Part shown: piece after piece, positions 7,601 through 17,042 of the stretch
How the letters are laid out: every line of letters starts with the position of its first letter
Position numbering within the stretch: position 1 is the first letter of the stretch
Origin: Hyphomonadaceae bacterium
Lineage (GTDB): Bacteria > Pseudomonadota > Alphaproteobacteria > Caulobacterales > Aquidulcibacteraceae
Length of the DNA stretch: 64,000 bases
NCBI GenBank assembly: GCA_019636095.1
Contig: JAHBYF010000001.1
Span: 1 to 64,000 of the forward strand
Reading direction: 5' to 3'
Program-made: the position numbers and the translations under genes
The notes under the pieces: model-generated
Told to the model about the DNA's origin: nothing
Seen by the model: the letters and a program-made list of their open reading frames with translations, nothing else
Database searches by the model: none

Positions 7601-8626
7601 CTAGGCGTCCAACTCCGCGCTGGCGAGCGCGATGAAATTCTTGGCCGTCTGCGGCGTCCAAGGCTGATGCGCGCCGAACAGCATCTTGTGGTCGTTGATC
7701 TCGCGAGCGACCGTGCACCAGGCAGGATCGCACACCTGCGCCCAGCTGCGATTGAGGATGCGCTTTAAGCGAGCGCGGCGGCCTTCATCGATCAGGTAGT
7801 AGTCGTCCTCCACGCGGTAGGCGAGACATTCGATAAAGAAGGAAGCGCAAGCGCCCGCAGCGAGCTTGCCATCAGCGACAAGCTGGTCACGCAGGCTTTT
7901 GAGCTGGCGCACGATCTTTTTGAAGGCGTGCGCCGTGCGCGCGCGCTTGTTCACGCCATAGCGCCGATGATGGTGCGGGAAGTTGATCGTCTCGCGCCCA
8001 TCGGTGCCGATGATCGAAACGCCGCGCACCGCGCCTACATAATTGGGCGACAGCAGCGTCTGACCCTGGCAGAGCGTGATGAAGTCCAGCGCCAGCGCCG
8101 GCACGATATCGATATCGGCACGGCTGCCCGGAACGGCGGAAACGCGGAAGGCTTTGGTGCCGCTGTCATCGACATTGGCAGAGCCGAATTTGGCGCCAAG
8201 GGCGATGCCGACATGGTGGCGCACTTCCATGGCCACATTGAAGTTGGTGCGGCCTGTATCGAAATAGGCGGTCGCGGCGTGGTCATTGGCCGCCGGCACG
8301 TTGTGATCGACCAGCACCCGAATGCTCGGGTGCACAACGCGCAAGTCCATGTCAGCTTCGAGCCGGACGTTGGTGTTGTTGAAATAGCTGCCCTGCGGCT
8401 CCACCGTGACGCACTCGCGGGTCAGCCAGGCATTTGCTGCGATCGCCTCCCGGACCATGCGGGCCGCGCGCTCGATCTGGCCTTCTTCGCTGGTGCTGGC
8501 CGGCCGTTCATAGTCCGCGAGCCGCGTTTCCCAAGCGGCATCGCGCCGTTGCTCGGCGGCGAGCGCCTGAGCCAGGGCCAGGGCAGAAAGCCCGCCGACC
8601 CGATGGGGCGGAAAGAGTGCGCTCAT
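7601..8626 (-). CDS. CD-NTase (cGAS/DncV-like nucleotidyltransferase) of CBASS
   Basis: 341 residues, first gene of the CBASS operon. The nucleotidyltransferase core is clear: Q-G-S at 78-80, the metal-binding pair at D92 and D94 (EADMDLRV), and the third acid in ADIDIV at 170-174. After phage infection such enzymes make cyclic di- or trinucleotides that switch on the partner effector, here Cap15. The product nucleotide and clade cannot be read reliably. A GGGGAAG ribosome site precedes the ATG. The gene is divergent from the restriction-modification operon. Confidence 0.85.
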   Translation of the reverse strand: MSALFPPHRVGGLSALALAQALAAEQRRDAAWETRLADYERPASTSEEGQIERAARMVREAIAANAWLTRECVTVEPQGSYFNNTNVRLEADMDLRVVHPSIRVLVDHNVPAANDHAATAYFDTGRTNFNVAMEVRHHVGIALGAKFGSANVDDSGTKAFRVSAVPGSRADIDIVPALALDFITLCQGQTLLSPNYVGAVRGVSIIGTDGRETINFPHHHRRYGVNKRARTAHAFKKIVRQLKSLRDQLVADGKLAAGACASFFIECLAYRVEDDYYLIDEGRRARLKRILNRSWAQVCDPAWCTVAREINDHKMLFGAHQPWTPQTAKNFIALASAELDA

Positions 8627-8679
8627 AGGGACTTCCCCAAGACGGCAGTCATCAGAGCCTGACGTAAGGTGACTCGCCG

Positions 8680-8693
8680 CGTATTACAATACG
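8680..8693. promoter_or_regulatory. Palindrome between CBASS and restriction operons
   Basis: CGTATT-AC-AATACG is a six-base inverted repeat with a two-base centre in the 114-base divergent interval. It sits about 55 bases upstream of the CD-NTase ATG and 14 bases before the candidate -35 of the hsdS-like gene, so it could be an operator for either side. Confidence 0.3.
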
Positions 8694-8706
8694 AGGTCGT
8701 CTCATA

Positions 8707-8734
8707 TTGCATTTCCCCTCTACGGGGCTATCCT
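8707..8734 (+). promoter_or_regulatory. Candidate promoter of the restriction-modification operon
   Basis: TTGCAT at 8707-8712 and TATCCT at 8729-8734 are 16 bases apart. The predicted start of transcription coincides with or immediately precedes the ATG at 8741, and no Shine-Dalgarno sequence is visible, so the first message may be leaderless. Confidence 0.4.
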
Positions 8735-8740
8735 CGGGCG

Positions 8741-9292
8741 ATGCAAGCCCGGCTCGCCGACATCGCCGAACTAACCATGGGGTCCGCGCCTAGCTCCCGG
8801 GCGGGCGGCGAGGCGCGCTTCGTTCAGATCAAGGACCTAAGGCCCGGGCGCCGGTCGCTGGTGGCCGGCCCCGCTCCGGCCGTGGACCGGGCAAGCCCGA
8901 TTCAGCGGGGTGATGTCTTGCTTGCGGCACGGGGCGATCCGGCGCCCGTGGCGATGGCGGACGTGGACATCTTGGGCGCCTTCCCGACAGCGGACATCTA
9001 CCTCATTCGGACAAAGCCACAGATGGCGGACGCGGGCTACGTGCTCGCCTTTCTTCGGTCGCCGAAGGCGCAATCCGCGCTGCGCGAGCCTACGGGCGGA
9101 ACGTTGCTCCCGCGCATATCAAAGAAGGCGCTCGACGAGCTCGAAATCGAGCTGCCGCCGCTCGAACGCCAGCGCCAGATCGGCGCGCTCGCCCTCCTGC
9201 TCGATCGCCGCGCCGCGCTTCTGGAACGTCGCCTCGATGCCGAGCGGCGCTGGCGTGACCAACTCCTCAATCAGCTCATACAAACGTCCTGA
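8741..9292 (+). CDS. Half-size type I specificity (HsdS-like) protein
   Basis: 183 residues from the ATG at 8741; the frame extends upstream to 8669 but that would cross the promoter. It holds one target-recognition domain (residues 1-~140, with IQRGDVLLAARGD and LPRISKKALDELEIELPPLERQRQIG) and one C-terminal conserved helix rich in Arg and Leu. Normal HsdS proteins have two such halves in ~400 residues, and a full-size HsdS is encoded further down the same operon. Half-size subunits can dimerise to give palindromic specificity. It may therefore give HsdM a second target sequence or be an auxiliary modulator. hsdM starts nine bases after its stop. Confidence 0.75.
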   Translation: MQARLADIAELTMGSAPSSRAGGEARFVQIKDLRPGRRSLVAGPAPAVDRASPIQRGDVLLAARGDPAPVAMADVDILGAFPTADIYLIRTKPQMADAGYVLAFLRSPKAQSALREPTGGTLLPRISKKALDELEIELPPLERQRQIGALALLLDRRAALLERRLDAERRWRDQLLNQLIQTS

Positions 9293-9300
9293 GGACCGAC

Positions 9301-10851
9301 ATGAAGATCGCCACACCGCAAGACATCAACGCCGCCGTCTGGAAGGCCTGCGACACATTTCGCGGCACCGTCGATGCGACCATGTATAAGGATTACGTCC
9401 TCGCGGCGCTCTTCCTCAAGTACATCAGTGACGTCTGGAATGCCCACGCGGAGCAATATCGCGTCGAGTTCAAAGGCGATCTTGAACGCATCCGTCGCCG
9501 GCTCGACCGCGAGCGCTTCAAGCTTCCCGAGGTCGTACTCACCGACAAAGACGGTAAGGAAATCGACCGCTTCCTTGGCTCCTTCGATCAGCTGTTTGAA
9601 CGCCGCGCGCGCGACAATATCGGCGAGCTGATCAACATCGTGCTCGAACAGATCGAACAAGCCAACGAGCCGAAACTCAACGGCGTCTTCCGCAACATCG
9701 ATTTCAATTCCGAAGCCAATCTCGGACAGACGAAGGATCGCAACCGCCGCCTCAAGAACCTGCTGCAGGATTTCGCGGAGATCGATCTCCGCAATGTCGG
9801 CGAAGATATTATCGGCGAAGCCTACATCTACCTAATCGAGCAATTCGCCAGCGACGCGGGAAAGAAGGCCGGCGAATTCTTCACGCCGCGCAAAGTCTCG
9901 GAGCTGCTGGCGAAGCTAGCCGGGCCAAAAGCGGGCGACCGCATCTGCGATCCGGCATGCGGGTCAGGATCCCTGCTGCTGCGCGCCGGCGAAGAAGTCC
10001 ATGGCAAGGACTATCGCCTCTATGGCCAGGAAGCGAATGGCCAGACGCGCGCGCTCGCGCGCATGAACATGTTCCTTCACGGTCAGGACAGCGCGCGCAT
10101 CGAATGGTGCGACACGCTTACCAACCCAACGCTGCTCGAAGGCGATCATCTGATGCGCTTCGACGTCGTCGTGGCCAATCCGCCCTTTAGCCTCGACAAA
10201 TGGGGCGCGGAGGAAGCGGCCACCGACCGGCACCGGCGGTTCGTGCGCGGCATCCCGCCCAAAAGCCGGGGTGACTACGCGTTCATCCTGCACATGCTCG
10301 CGATCGCGCGGCCGGGTACGGGGCGCGTCGCGGTCGTGGCGCCGCACGGCGTTCTGTTCCGCGGCGGCTCAGAAGGACAAATCCGCGAGAGCCTGGTGCG
10401 CGACAATGTGCTGGACGCGGTCGTTGGCCTGCCCGCCCAACTTTTCCCGTCCACCGGTATCCCCGTCTGCATCATGGTGTTCGATCGCGCACGCGAGAGC
10501 GGCGGCGCACGCGCGCATGACCGTGACGTGCTCTTCATCGACGCCAGCCGCGAATTCGAAGCCGGTAAGAAACAAAACCGACTGCGCGAAGAAGACATCG
10601 CCCACGTTATGCGTGTCTATGCAGGCCGCATCGAGGAGGAGCGCTACAGTCACAAAGCGACGTTAGAGGAAATCGAATCCAACGGCTTCAATCTCAACAT
10701 CCCCCGTTATGTCGATACATTCGAGCCAGAGCCGGAGATCGATATCCAGGCCGTGCAGCGTGAAATTGAGGATCTGGATCGCCAGCTCGCGGAGAGCCGC
10801 GTCCAGATGAACAAGTACCTGAAGGAGCTTGGCGTCGATGCCCACGACTGA
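9301..10851 (+). CDS. hsdM: Type I restriction-modification methyltransferase subunit HsdM
   Basis: 516 residues, normal for the family. The N-terminal HsdM helical domain (to ~150) is followed by an N6-adenine methylase. The SAM-binding motif DPACGSGSLLLRAG is at ~217 and the catalytic NPPF motif (ANPPFSLDKW) is at ~291. The C-terminal coiled region (EIEDLDRQLAESRVQMNKYL) would contact HsdS. It methylates adenine in the host target sequence. It is the second gene of the operon, and the next gene overlaps its 3' end by 14 bases. Confidence 0.95.
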   Translation: MKIATPQDINAAVWKACDTFRGTVDATMYKDYVLAALFLKYISDVWNAHAEQYRVEFKGDLERIRRRLDRERFKLPEVVLTDKDGKEIDRFLGSFDQLFERRARDNIGELINIVLEQIEQANEPKLNGVFRNIDFNSEANLGQTKDRNRRLKNLLQDFAEIDLRNVGEDIIGEAYIYLIEQFASDAGKKAGEFFTPRKVSELLAKLAGPKAGDRICDPACGSGSLLLRAGEEVHGKDYRLYGQEANGQTRALARMNMFLHGQDSARIEWCDTLTNPTLLEGDHLMRFDVVVANPPFSLDKWGAEEAATDRHRRFVRGIPPKSRGDYAFILHMLAIARPGTGRVAVVAPHGVLFRGGSEGQIRESLVRDNVLDAVVGLPAQLFPSTGIPVCIMVFDRARESGGARAHDRDVLFIDASREFEAGKKQNRLREEDIAHVMRVYAGRIEEERYSHKATLEEIESNGFNLNIPRYVDTFEPEPEIDIQAVQREIEDLDRQLAESRVQMNKYLKELGVDAHD

Positions 10852-11761
10852 CGCCAAGCGCAGCGGGCGCTCCCTCCGCCTGTTCCTGGTCGACGGTTCC
10901 CCCACCGGCCTGATGATCGCCGAGATCGTCAATTGGACGGGCAAGGCCATTGTCGTGCCGCGCGCAGCGCTGGCGGAATTCTTGGCGCGACCGGAAGCGA
11001 AGGTGACGGGAGTCTATCTGCTCGCCGGACCTGACCCCGACGACCCCTTCCGTCCGATCGTTTACGTCGGCGAAGCCGAAGAAGTGGGCATTCGTCTCCG
11101 CGCGCACGACAAGGACGAAAACAAAGACTTCTTCGAGCGCGCCATTGTGTTTGTCTCCAAGGACGAAAATCTGACCAAAGCGCACGCGCGCTTTCTGGAA
11201 GCGCGGGTCGCCGAGCGCCTTCGCGCTTCGGGCCGCGCCAAGAGCATCAACGGCGTTGAACCTGGCGGCGCAGGTCTGCCCGAGGCGGATCGCGAGGACA
11301 TGGATTATTACCTCGCGCAGATGGAGCTAATGTTGCCGGCATTGGGGCTCGACGTTCTACGTCCTATGCCAAGCGCCGCGCCTGAAGCGCGCGCTTCGGA
11401 GGTGTCCCCTGAGTTTGCATATGCTGGCGGCGGGTTCGACGCGAAGATGCAAGAGATCGATGGCGAGTTCGTACTCAAAGCGGGATCGCTCGTTCGCGGC
11501 AATGAAACCGCTACCTGCCCGCAAGGCGTACGACAGCAGCGCGAGACAGCGCGGCAGGACGGCGCGCTGGTGCAAGCCGAGGACGGCGCGAATTTCCGCG
11601 TGACGCGCGACCTTACCTTTTCGAGCCCTTCGGGCGTTGGCGCCTTTGTCTACGGCGGGTCAGTCAACGGCCGTCTCTATTGGCGGATCGCCGGCACGCA
11701 GACCACTTACGCTGACTGGCGCGAAGCTCAGCTCGGCACCCCGTTAGAGGCAGCTACATGA
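10838..11761 (+). CDS. GIY-YIG nuclease-family protein with DUF4357 domain
   Basis: 307 residues from the ATG at 10838, which has AAGGAG ten bases upstream, rather than the TTG at 10829. Residues ~45-140 carry a GIY-YIG-like fold: GVYLLAG, then IVYVGE, an Arg in IRLRAH and a Glu in FLEARV. The C-terminal ~100 residues match DUF4357 (LKAGSLVRG...LTFSSPSGVGAFVYGG...NGRLYW). The gene is embedded between hsdM and hsdS with overlaps on both sides, so it is co-translated with the restriction system. Its role is uncertain: an accessory nuclease, or a DNA-binding regulator of restriction. Confidence 0.8.
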   Translation: MPTTDAKRSGRSLRLFLVDGSPTGLMIAEIVNWTGKAIVVPRAALAEFLARPEAKVTGVYLLAGPDPDDPFRPIVYVGEAEEVGIRLRAHDKDENKDFFERAIVFVSKDENLTKAHARFLEARVAERLRASGRAKSINGVEPGGAGLPEADREDMDYYLAQMELMLPALGLDVLRPMPSAAPEARASEVSPEFAYAGGGFDAKMQEIDGEFVLKAGSLVRGNETATCPQGVRQQRETARQDGALVQAEDGANFRVTRDLTFSSPSGVGAFVYGGSVNGRLYWRIAGTQTTYADWREAQLGTPLEAAT

Positions 11762-12960
11762 GCCACTCAATTCCAAAGGGGTGGACCCAGACGCACCTCG
11801 GCGAGCTCTTCAAAGAGCGCAAAGAAAGCGGCGTCGATGGCCTGCCCACGATGTCCGTCACAATGCACGACGGTTTGGTTATTCGAAACGGTCTCGATCG
11901 ACGTATGGAGACCACGCTCGACGCTTCTTCCCACCTGCTCGTGAGACGAGGCGACATTGCCTACAACATGATGCGCATGTGGCAAGGCGCATGCGGGCTC
12001 GCGGCACAGGATTGCATTGTCAGCCCCGCCTACGTTGTGCTCACGCCTAGCGCATCCATCGATCCGCGATACTTTGTGGCATGGTCGAAATCAGCACGCG
12101 GGCTGCATCTATTATGGGCCTATTCGCATGGTTTGACCGACGATCGGAGGCGACTTTATTTTGACGACTTCTGTCAAATTCCAATCGACCTGCCGCCGAT
12201 CGCAGAACAGCGTCGGATTGCGGACGCGCTCGCTGTTTGGAGTCGCGCCATCGATACCGCTGAAGTCCTCGTCGCTGCGCAGCGGAGGCAACGTGATTGG
12301 CTGCGCGCGAATCTTCTGACCGGCAGGTCCCGTGTCAGCGGCCATTCTGGCAACTGGACCACTTGTGCGTTGGGACACGTATTGACGGAGCACGGTCTTA
12401 ACGCGAGCGGCGGCGAAGTCGTGTACTCTGTTTCCGTTCACAAGGGACTCATAAATCAAGTTGAGCACCTCGGCCGGTCGTTCGCTGCGGCCGACACAAG
12501 CAACTACAACCGGGTGCTTCCTGGTGATGTTGTCTACACGAAGAGCCCCACAGGCGATTTCCCGTTCGGCATCATAAAACAAAGCACGGCAGCATCGTCC
12601 GTAATTGTCTCTCCTCTCTACGGAGTCTTTACGCCTGCAACAAAGGCTCTCGGCATCATTCTCGATGCTATCTTTGAGTCGCCGATCGTGACACAGAACT
12701 TCCTCACGCCGCTTGTTCAGAAAGGAGCGAAGAACACGATCGCGATAACAAACAGGCGGTTTCTGGAAGGAGAACTTGCCTTACCCCTAGATCCCTCAGA
12801 ACAAATCGCTCTAGCCTCCATATTTTCTACTTCGAAGCAGGCAATTCGCAGTCTTGAAGAAGAGATCGATTTCCTTACGGAGCAGAAACGCGGTCTGATG
12901 CAGAAGCTGCTAACGGGCGAGTGGCGGCTGCCGACCAGACCATCGGAGCGAGCGGCATGA
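11758..12960 (+). CDS. hsdS: Type I specificity subunit HsdS
   Basis: 400 residues, full size, with the ATG overlapping the previous stop (ATGA). There are two target-recognition domains (about 1-150 and 200-355), each followed by a conserved helix: PIAEQRRIADALAVWSRAID and PSEQIALASIFSTSKQAIRS. The second half shows lower GC and less biased codon use than its neighbours, typical of exchanged recognition domains. It would set the bipartite target of HsdM and HsdR. The stop overlaps the hsdR ATG by four bases. Confidence 0.92.
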   Translation: MSHSIPKGWTQTHLGELFKERKESGVDGLPTMSVTMHDGLVIRNGLDRRMETTLDASSHLLVRRGDIAYNMMRMWQGACGLAAQDCIVSPAYVVLTPSASIDPRYFVAWSKSARGLHLLWAYSHGLTDDRRRLYFDDFCQIPIDLPPIAEQRRIADALAVWSRAIDTAEVLVAAQRRQRDWLRANLLTGRSRVSGHSGNWTTCALGHVLTEHGLNASGGEVVYSVSVHKGLINQVEHLGRSFAAADTSNYNRVLPGDVVYTKSPTGDFPFGIIKQSTAASSVIVSPLYGVFTPATKALGIILDAIFESPIVTQNFLTPLVQKGAKNTIAITNRRFLEGELALPLDPSEQIALASIFSTSKQAIRSLEEEIDFLTEQKRGLMQKLLTGEWRLPTRPSERAA

Positions 12961-15900
12961 CGGCGGGTCTGTCTCCCTCTTTCGCGCTTTCTGAAGCCGG
13001 ATCAGCGCAGTTGCAGACGCTGCAAACACTTTCCGCGCTGGGCTGGCGGTATATTAGCCGCGCTGACGCCGATCGATTGCGCGGCCGACGACGTCCGCGC
13101 GCCATCCTAGACGAACTGCTCGGCCAACATCTAACCCGCATGAACCGCATTCAGCGGGGCGAACGGTCCTATGCCTTCTCCGAAGCCAATGTCCAAGACG
13201 CTGTGCGCCGCCTGACAGATGCGCGCTTCGATGGCTTGCTCGCCACCAACGAACAACTGACCGATCTGCTGCACCTTGGCGTCGATCCGCAACAGACCGT
13301 CGATGGCGTTACGCGAAGCTGGAAGCTCAATTACATCGACTGGAACGACTGGCGCGCCAACGACTTCGCGATGACGTCGGAATTCTCCGTCTCATGGGAC
13401 GGCGGGGAAACTATCCGCGCCGACATCGTGCTCTTTGTGAACGGCATCCCGTGGACCATCATCGAAGTGAAAAACGCCCGCGTCGATGCGCTCCAGGGCG
13501 TGAGCCAGCAACTGCGAAACCAGAAGCCGGACCTCGGTTGCCCGACGCTCTTCTTCACGACGCAATTGCTGATCGCCGCCAACAGCCACAAGCCGCTCTA
13601 CGGCACGGTCGGGACGCCTGCGAAGTTCTGGAGCACCTGGAAAGAGCTGGAAGACGCCGATGAATGGCGCAGCGGTTTGCTCAACCGGCAGACCGACGCG
13701 ATTGAACTGGCCGCAATCTACGATGATTTTGGCCAGCACGCCGCAAGGCACAAAGGGCTGATGGAAGCCGGCGCCCGGATGATCGCGCCGCTCGACGAGA
13801 CGCTTGTCAGCCTTTGCCGCCCCGAACGAATTCTCGATCTCGCCCGCCGCTTCACCCTGTTTGATGGTCCGGAAAAGAAGATCGCTCGCTTCCAGCAATT
13901 CTTCGCCGTTCGCCGTCTGATGGAACGGGTCGAGCAACGCGATGACAAGGGGCGGCGCAAAGGCGGTGTGATCTGGCACACGCAGGGGTCAGGCAAGTCG
14001 CTCACCATGGTCATGCTGGCGAAGGCGCTCGCCTGTGCGGTGCCCAATGCGCGCATCGTGCTCGTCACTGACCGTACCGACCTTGACGACCAGATCGCCA
14101 AGACATTCCGCGCCACCGGCCTTGAACCCGAACGCGCGCGCACCGGGGAACACTTGCTGGAGCTGGTCGAGAAGCGTGCGCCGGTCATCACGACCGTCAT
14201 CAACAAATTCCAGGCGCTACTCAACAAGCGCAAAGTCGCCGACTCCGATCCGAACGTGTTCGTGCTCGTCGATGAGAGCCACCGCTCACAGTATGGCGAC
14301 ATGGACAGTCTGCATGAGAAGATGCGCGCCGTATTTCCACAAGCTTGCTTCGTCGGTTTTACCGGCACGCCCATCGCTAAGCGGGAGCGCAACACCTTCC
14401 TTAAGTTCGGCGACCTTGTTCAACCCGCCTATTCCATGCGCGACGCCGTCGTCGACGGCGCCGTCATTCCGCTGCTCTACGAAGGCCGGCACGTCGAAGA
14501 AGATGTTGACGACAGGGCGATCGATTCCTGGTTTGAGCGCGTCACCAGAGGCCTGACCGACAAGCAGATCGCCGACCTCAAGAAGAAAATGAGCCGCCCG
14601 CGCGAGATGCTGGGCGTAACCGCACGGCTCAAATGCATCGCGTTCGATGTGAGTGAGCATTTCGCGGAAAACTTCAAAGATAAGGGCCTCAAGGGCCAGC
14701 TCGTGGCGCCAAGCAAGAAGGACGCCGTGCTGCTGAAGCAGCTCATCGATGGCTTCGGCAAAATCTCCTGCGAGGTCATCATCTCGGCGCCGGACACGCG
14801 CGAGCATGAGAATGATCTTCTGGAAGAATCGTCCGACGAGGTGAAGAAGTTCTGGGCGCGCATGATGGCGCTCTACAAGTCCGAAGAGGAGTACAACCGT
14901 CAGATCATCGAGCGCTTCAAGGGACCAGAAGAGCCCGACATCCTGATCGTCGTCTCCAAACTGCTCACAGGCTTTGACGTTAAGCGGAACGCCGTCCTCT
15001 ACCTGGCGCGCCCCTTACGCGAGCATGACCTCTTGCAAGCAATTGCCCGCGTCAATCGCGTCTTCGATCAGGAAGGTGCGCCCGACAAGCCGTTTGGCTA
15101 CATCATCGACTATTCCGGCGTCCTTCAGAACCTCAGCGACGCCTTGGGCTTCTACGACCAGCTGCAAGGCTTTGAGCCGGGAGACGTTGCCGGCTCACTC
15201 GCAGCAATTGCTGAACAAGCAGACGCCCTTCCCGACAAACACGCCGCTCTTCTCGATCTCTTTGTCGGCGTGTCGAACGCCTTTGACGAAGAAGCTTATG
15301 CACGCGAATTGTCAGATTCGTCCCTGCGCGAGGAATTCTACAAGCGGCTCAGCGCTTTTTCTCGCGCCTACGAGGTCGCCACTGTGTCTCGTGATTTTGT
15401 CGAACGCACCCGGAAGTCAGATTTGGAGCGTTGGCGTTCCGACCGCCTTCGGTTCCTCGCCCTCCGTCAGCATGTCCGCGTTAGGTATGGAGAGGCCGTC
15501 GATTTCAGCGATTACGAAAAGCGGATTCGGGATTTGCTGAACCAACATGTGACCGCGCACGAAATCACGCGCGTCGTCGATCCCATTAACATTTTTGACG
15601 ACGACGCCATTCGCGCCGCGCGCAAGGAAGGCCGGCGCAGCGACGGATCAATCGCGGACGAGATCGCACACCGCCTCGCGCGATCGATTCAGGAAAAGTG
15701 GGATGAAGACCCCGTCTTCTATGAGAAGTTCTCAACGCTGATCCGTCAAGTGATCGACACGTTCAAAGACAAACGCCTGGACGAGAAGAGTTACCTCGCC
15801 CGCGTGGTCGAACTACGCGACAAGGTGGATGCTCGCGAGGACGATACCGACCCCGTGCCGCCGGTACTGAAAGGCAACGGGCATGCGATTGCGTTCTGGG

Positions 15901-16169
15901 GCATTGCGCGCAAGCACATCGCCGGTGTACGCCCGGATCGCTCGGAGCTGGCGGCGAAGGTATCAATGGCGGCACTCGACGTGATCCAACGCCATGCCAT
16001 TGTCGGCTGGCAGCATGATCCTGAAGCCGAAAATGTGATCCGCAACGAGCTCGACGACTATTTCTTCGACGAACTCAAGCCGACTGACGGCGATTGGCTT
16101 AACGCCGAGATCATGGACGCCATGGTCTCCGACGTCCTCGCCTCCGCGCGGGTGCGGCTGGCGCGATGA
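12957..16169 (+). CDS. hsdR: Type I restriction endonuclease subunit HsdR
   Basis: 1070 residues from the ATG at 12957, which overlaps the hsdS stop and has GGAG upstream; the GTG at 12921 is less likely. The PD-(D/E)xK nuclease is at ~160-195 (RADIVLFVNGIPWTIIEVKN). An SF2 translocase follows: Walker A HTQGSGKSLTM, the DESH box in LVDESHRSQYG, GFTGTPIAKRE, and a motif VI-type segment LLQAIARVNRVFDQ. The C-terminal helical region would contact HsdM. It cuts unmodified DNA after ATP-driven translocation. No frameshift was seen. Confidence 0.95.
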   Translation: MTAGLSPSFALSEAGSAQLQTLQTLSALGWRYISRADADRLRGRRRPRAILDELLGQHLTRMNRIQRGERSYAFSEANVQDAVRRLTDARFDGLLATNEQLTDLLHLGVDPQQTVDGVTRSWKLNYIDWNDWRANDFAMTSEFSVSWDGGETIRADIVLFVNGIPWTIIEVKNARVDALQGVSQQLRNQKPDLGCPTLFFTTQLLIAANSHKPLYGTVGTPAKFWSTWKELEDADEWRSGLLNRQTDAIELAAIYDDFGQHAARHKGLMEAGARMIAPLDETLVSLCRPERILDLARRFTLFDGPEKKIARFQQFFAVRRLMERVEQRDDKGRRKGGVIWHTQGSGKSLTMVMLAKALACAVPNARIVLVTDRTDLDDQIAKTFRATGLEPERARTGEHLLELVEKRAPVITTVINKFQALLNKRKVADSDPNVFVLVDESHRSQYGDMDSLHEKMRAVFPQACFVGFTGTPIAKRERNTFLKFGDLVQPAYSMRDAVVDGAVIPLLYEGRHVEEDVDDRAIDSWFERVTRGLTDKQIADLKKKMSRPREMLGVTARLKCIAFDVSEHFAENFKDKGLKGQLVAPSKKDAVLLKQLIDGFGKISCEVIISAPDTREHENDLLEESSDEVKKFWARMMALYKSEEEYNRQIIERFKGPEEPDILIVVSKLLTGFDVKRNAVLYLARPLREHDLLQAIARVNRVFDQEGAPDKPFGYIIDYSGVLQNLSDALGFYDQLQGFEPGDVAGSLAAIAEQADALPDKHAALLDLFVGVSNAFDEEAYARELSDSSLREEFYKRLSAFSRAYEVATVSRDFVERTRKSDLERWRSDRLRFLALRQHVRVRYGEAVDFSDYEKRIRDLLNQHVTAHEITRVVDPINIFDDDAIRAARKEGRRSDGSIADEIAHRLARSIQEKWDEDPVFYEKFSTLIRQVIDTFKDKRLDEKSYLARVVELRDKVDAREDDTDPVPPVLKGNGHAIAFWGIARKHIAGVRPDRSELAAKVSMAALDVIQRHAIVGWQHDPEAENVIRNELDDYFFDELKPTDGDWLNAEIMDAMVSDVLASARVRLAR

Positions 16170-16873
16170 GGGAAATGGCCGTCGCTTGGGGACGTAAGAC
16201 GATTAAGTTCGCTGTCGCCAAAGAAGACAGAAGCACGCTGCGGATCACCGTTGCGCCGGACTCCAGCGTAATGGTGCGCGTACCCGCGCGCGCGACCGAC
16301 GCTGAGATCGCTGAGCGCGTGAGACGAAGAGCCGGCTGGATCGATGCGCAACAGCATGATTTTTCCCTGTGGAAGCCACGCACGCCGCCTCGGAGCTACG
16401 TTTCCGGCGAGTCACACAAGTACCTCGGCCGCTCCCTCCGCCTTCATGTCAGAGGGTCACTGCGCAACGCTGTAACCGTCACGCAATCGCGATTGGTGAT
16501 GGAGACGTTGGGAGAGAAATCGCGGGGCGAGCGCGCCGACCTGCTTTGGCGTTGGTATACAAGCAAAGCGCAGACCCATTTCCGGCGGCGACTGGCCGTC
16601 CAGCACAAGCTATTCGCACGCGTGTTGCCAACTCCACCGACGCTGATCGCGCGCCGAATGACCAACAGGTGGGGAAGCTATACCAAACGCGGAAACTTGG
16701 TTTTGAACGTCGAACTCATACAAGTATCGACGCGCCTCCTCGACTACGTGATCACGCATGAGCTGGCGCATGCCGCCTACTGGGGGCATGGCAAAGATTG
16801 GCAGGCTCTCATGACGACGGTCATGCCCGACTGGAGAGAGCGAAAGGCCGCGTTGGAAAAGGCGCTGCTCTAA
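16166..16873 (+). CDS. YgjP-like (DUF45) M48-type metallopeptidase
   Basis: 235 residues; the ATG overlaps the hsdR stop. The zinc site HELAHAAYWGHGKDW (HExxH with a downstream His) and the NRWGSYTKRGN...LNVELIQV segment define the YgjP/WLM-type DUF45 family. These genes often close type I restriction operons, where the role is unresolved; regulated proteolysis of HsdR (restriction alleviation) is one idea. Last gene of the operon and of the island before the tRNA. Confidence 0.85.
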   Translation: MREMAVAWGRKTIKFAVAKEDRSTLRITVAPDSSVMVRVPARATDAEIAERVRRRAGWIDAQQHDFSLWKPRTPPRSYVSGESHKYLGRSLRLHVRGSLRNAVTVTQSRLVMETLGEKSRGERADLLWRWYTSKAQTHFRRRLAVQHKLFARVLPTPPTLIARRMTNRWGSYTKRGNLVLNVELIQVSTRLLDYVITHELAHAAYWGHGKDWQALMTTVMPDWRERKAALEKALL

Positions 16874-17042
16874 TCCCGCTGCATCACAAAGGCCGCCCCG
16901 TATATGGCGCTGACTTTATCCACAGCTTTATGGAGCGTTAGGGTTGGTAGCAAACTGGTAGCAGCCTGTGGATAATCGCCTTGGCGTTGGCTTTGCTACC
17001 AACTCCGCTTCGGCTTAAGCCGTTGATTTTATTGGGTTTCCT
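16874..17042. other. Candidate attachment/junction region beside tRNA-Gly
   Basis: No gene. It contains TTATCCACAG at 16916-16925 and its inverse CTGTGGATAA at 16966-16975, each holding a perfect DnaA-box nonamer. It also has GTTGGTAGCAAA at 16943-16954, inverted as TTTGCTACCAAC at 16992-17003, and a further GGTAGCAG between them. Repeats of this size beside a tRNA 3' end resemble integrase arm sites of an attachment region. Confidence 0.45.

Noticed and set aside
1..17042. Integrase or transposase gene in the island
   Set aside because: None of the frames shows tyrosine or serine recombinase or transposase motifs; the integrase, if any, lies outside the window.
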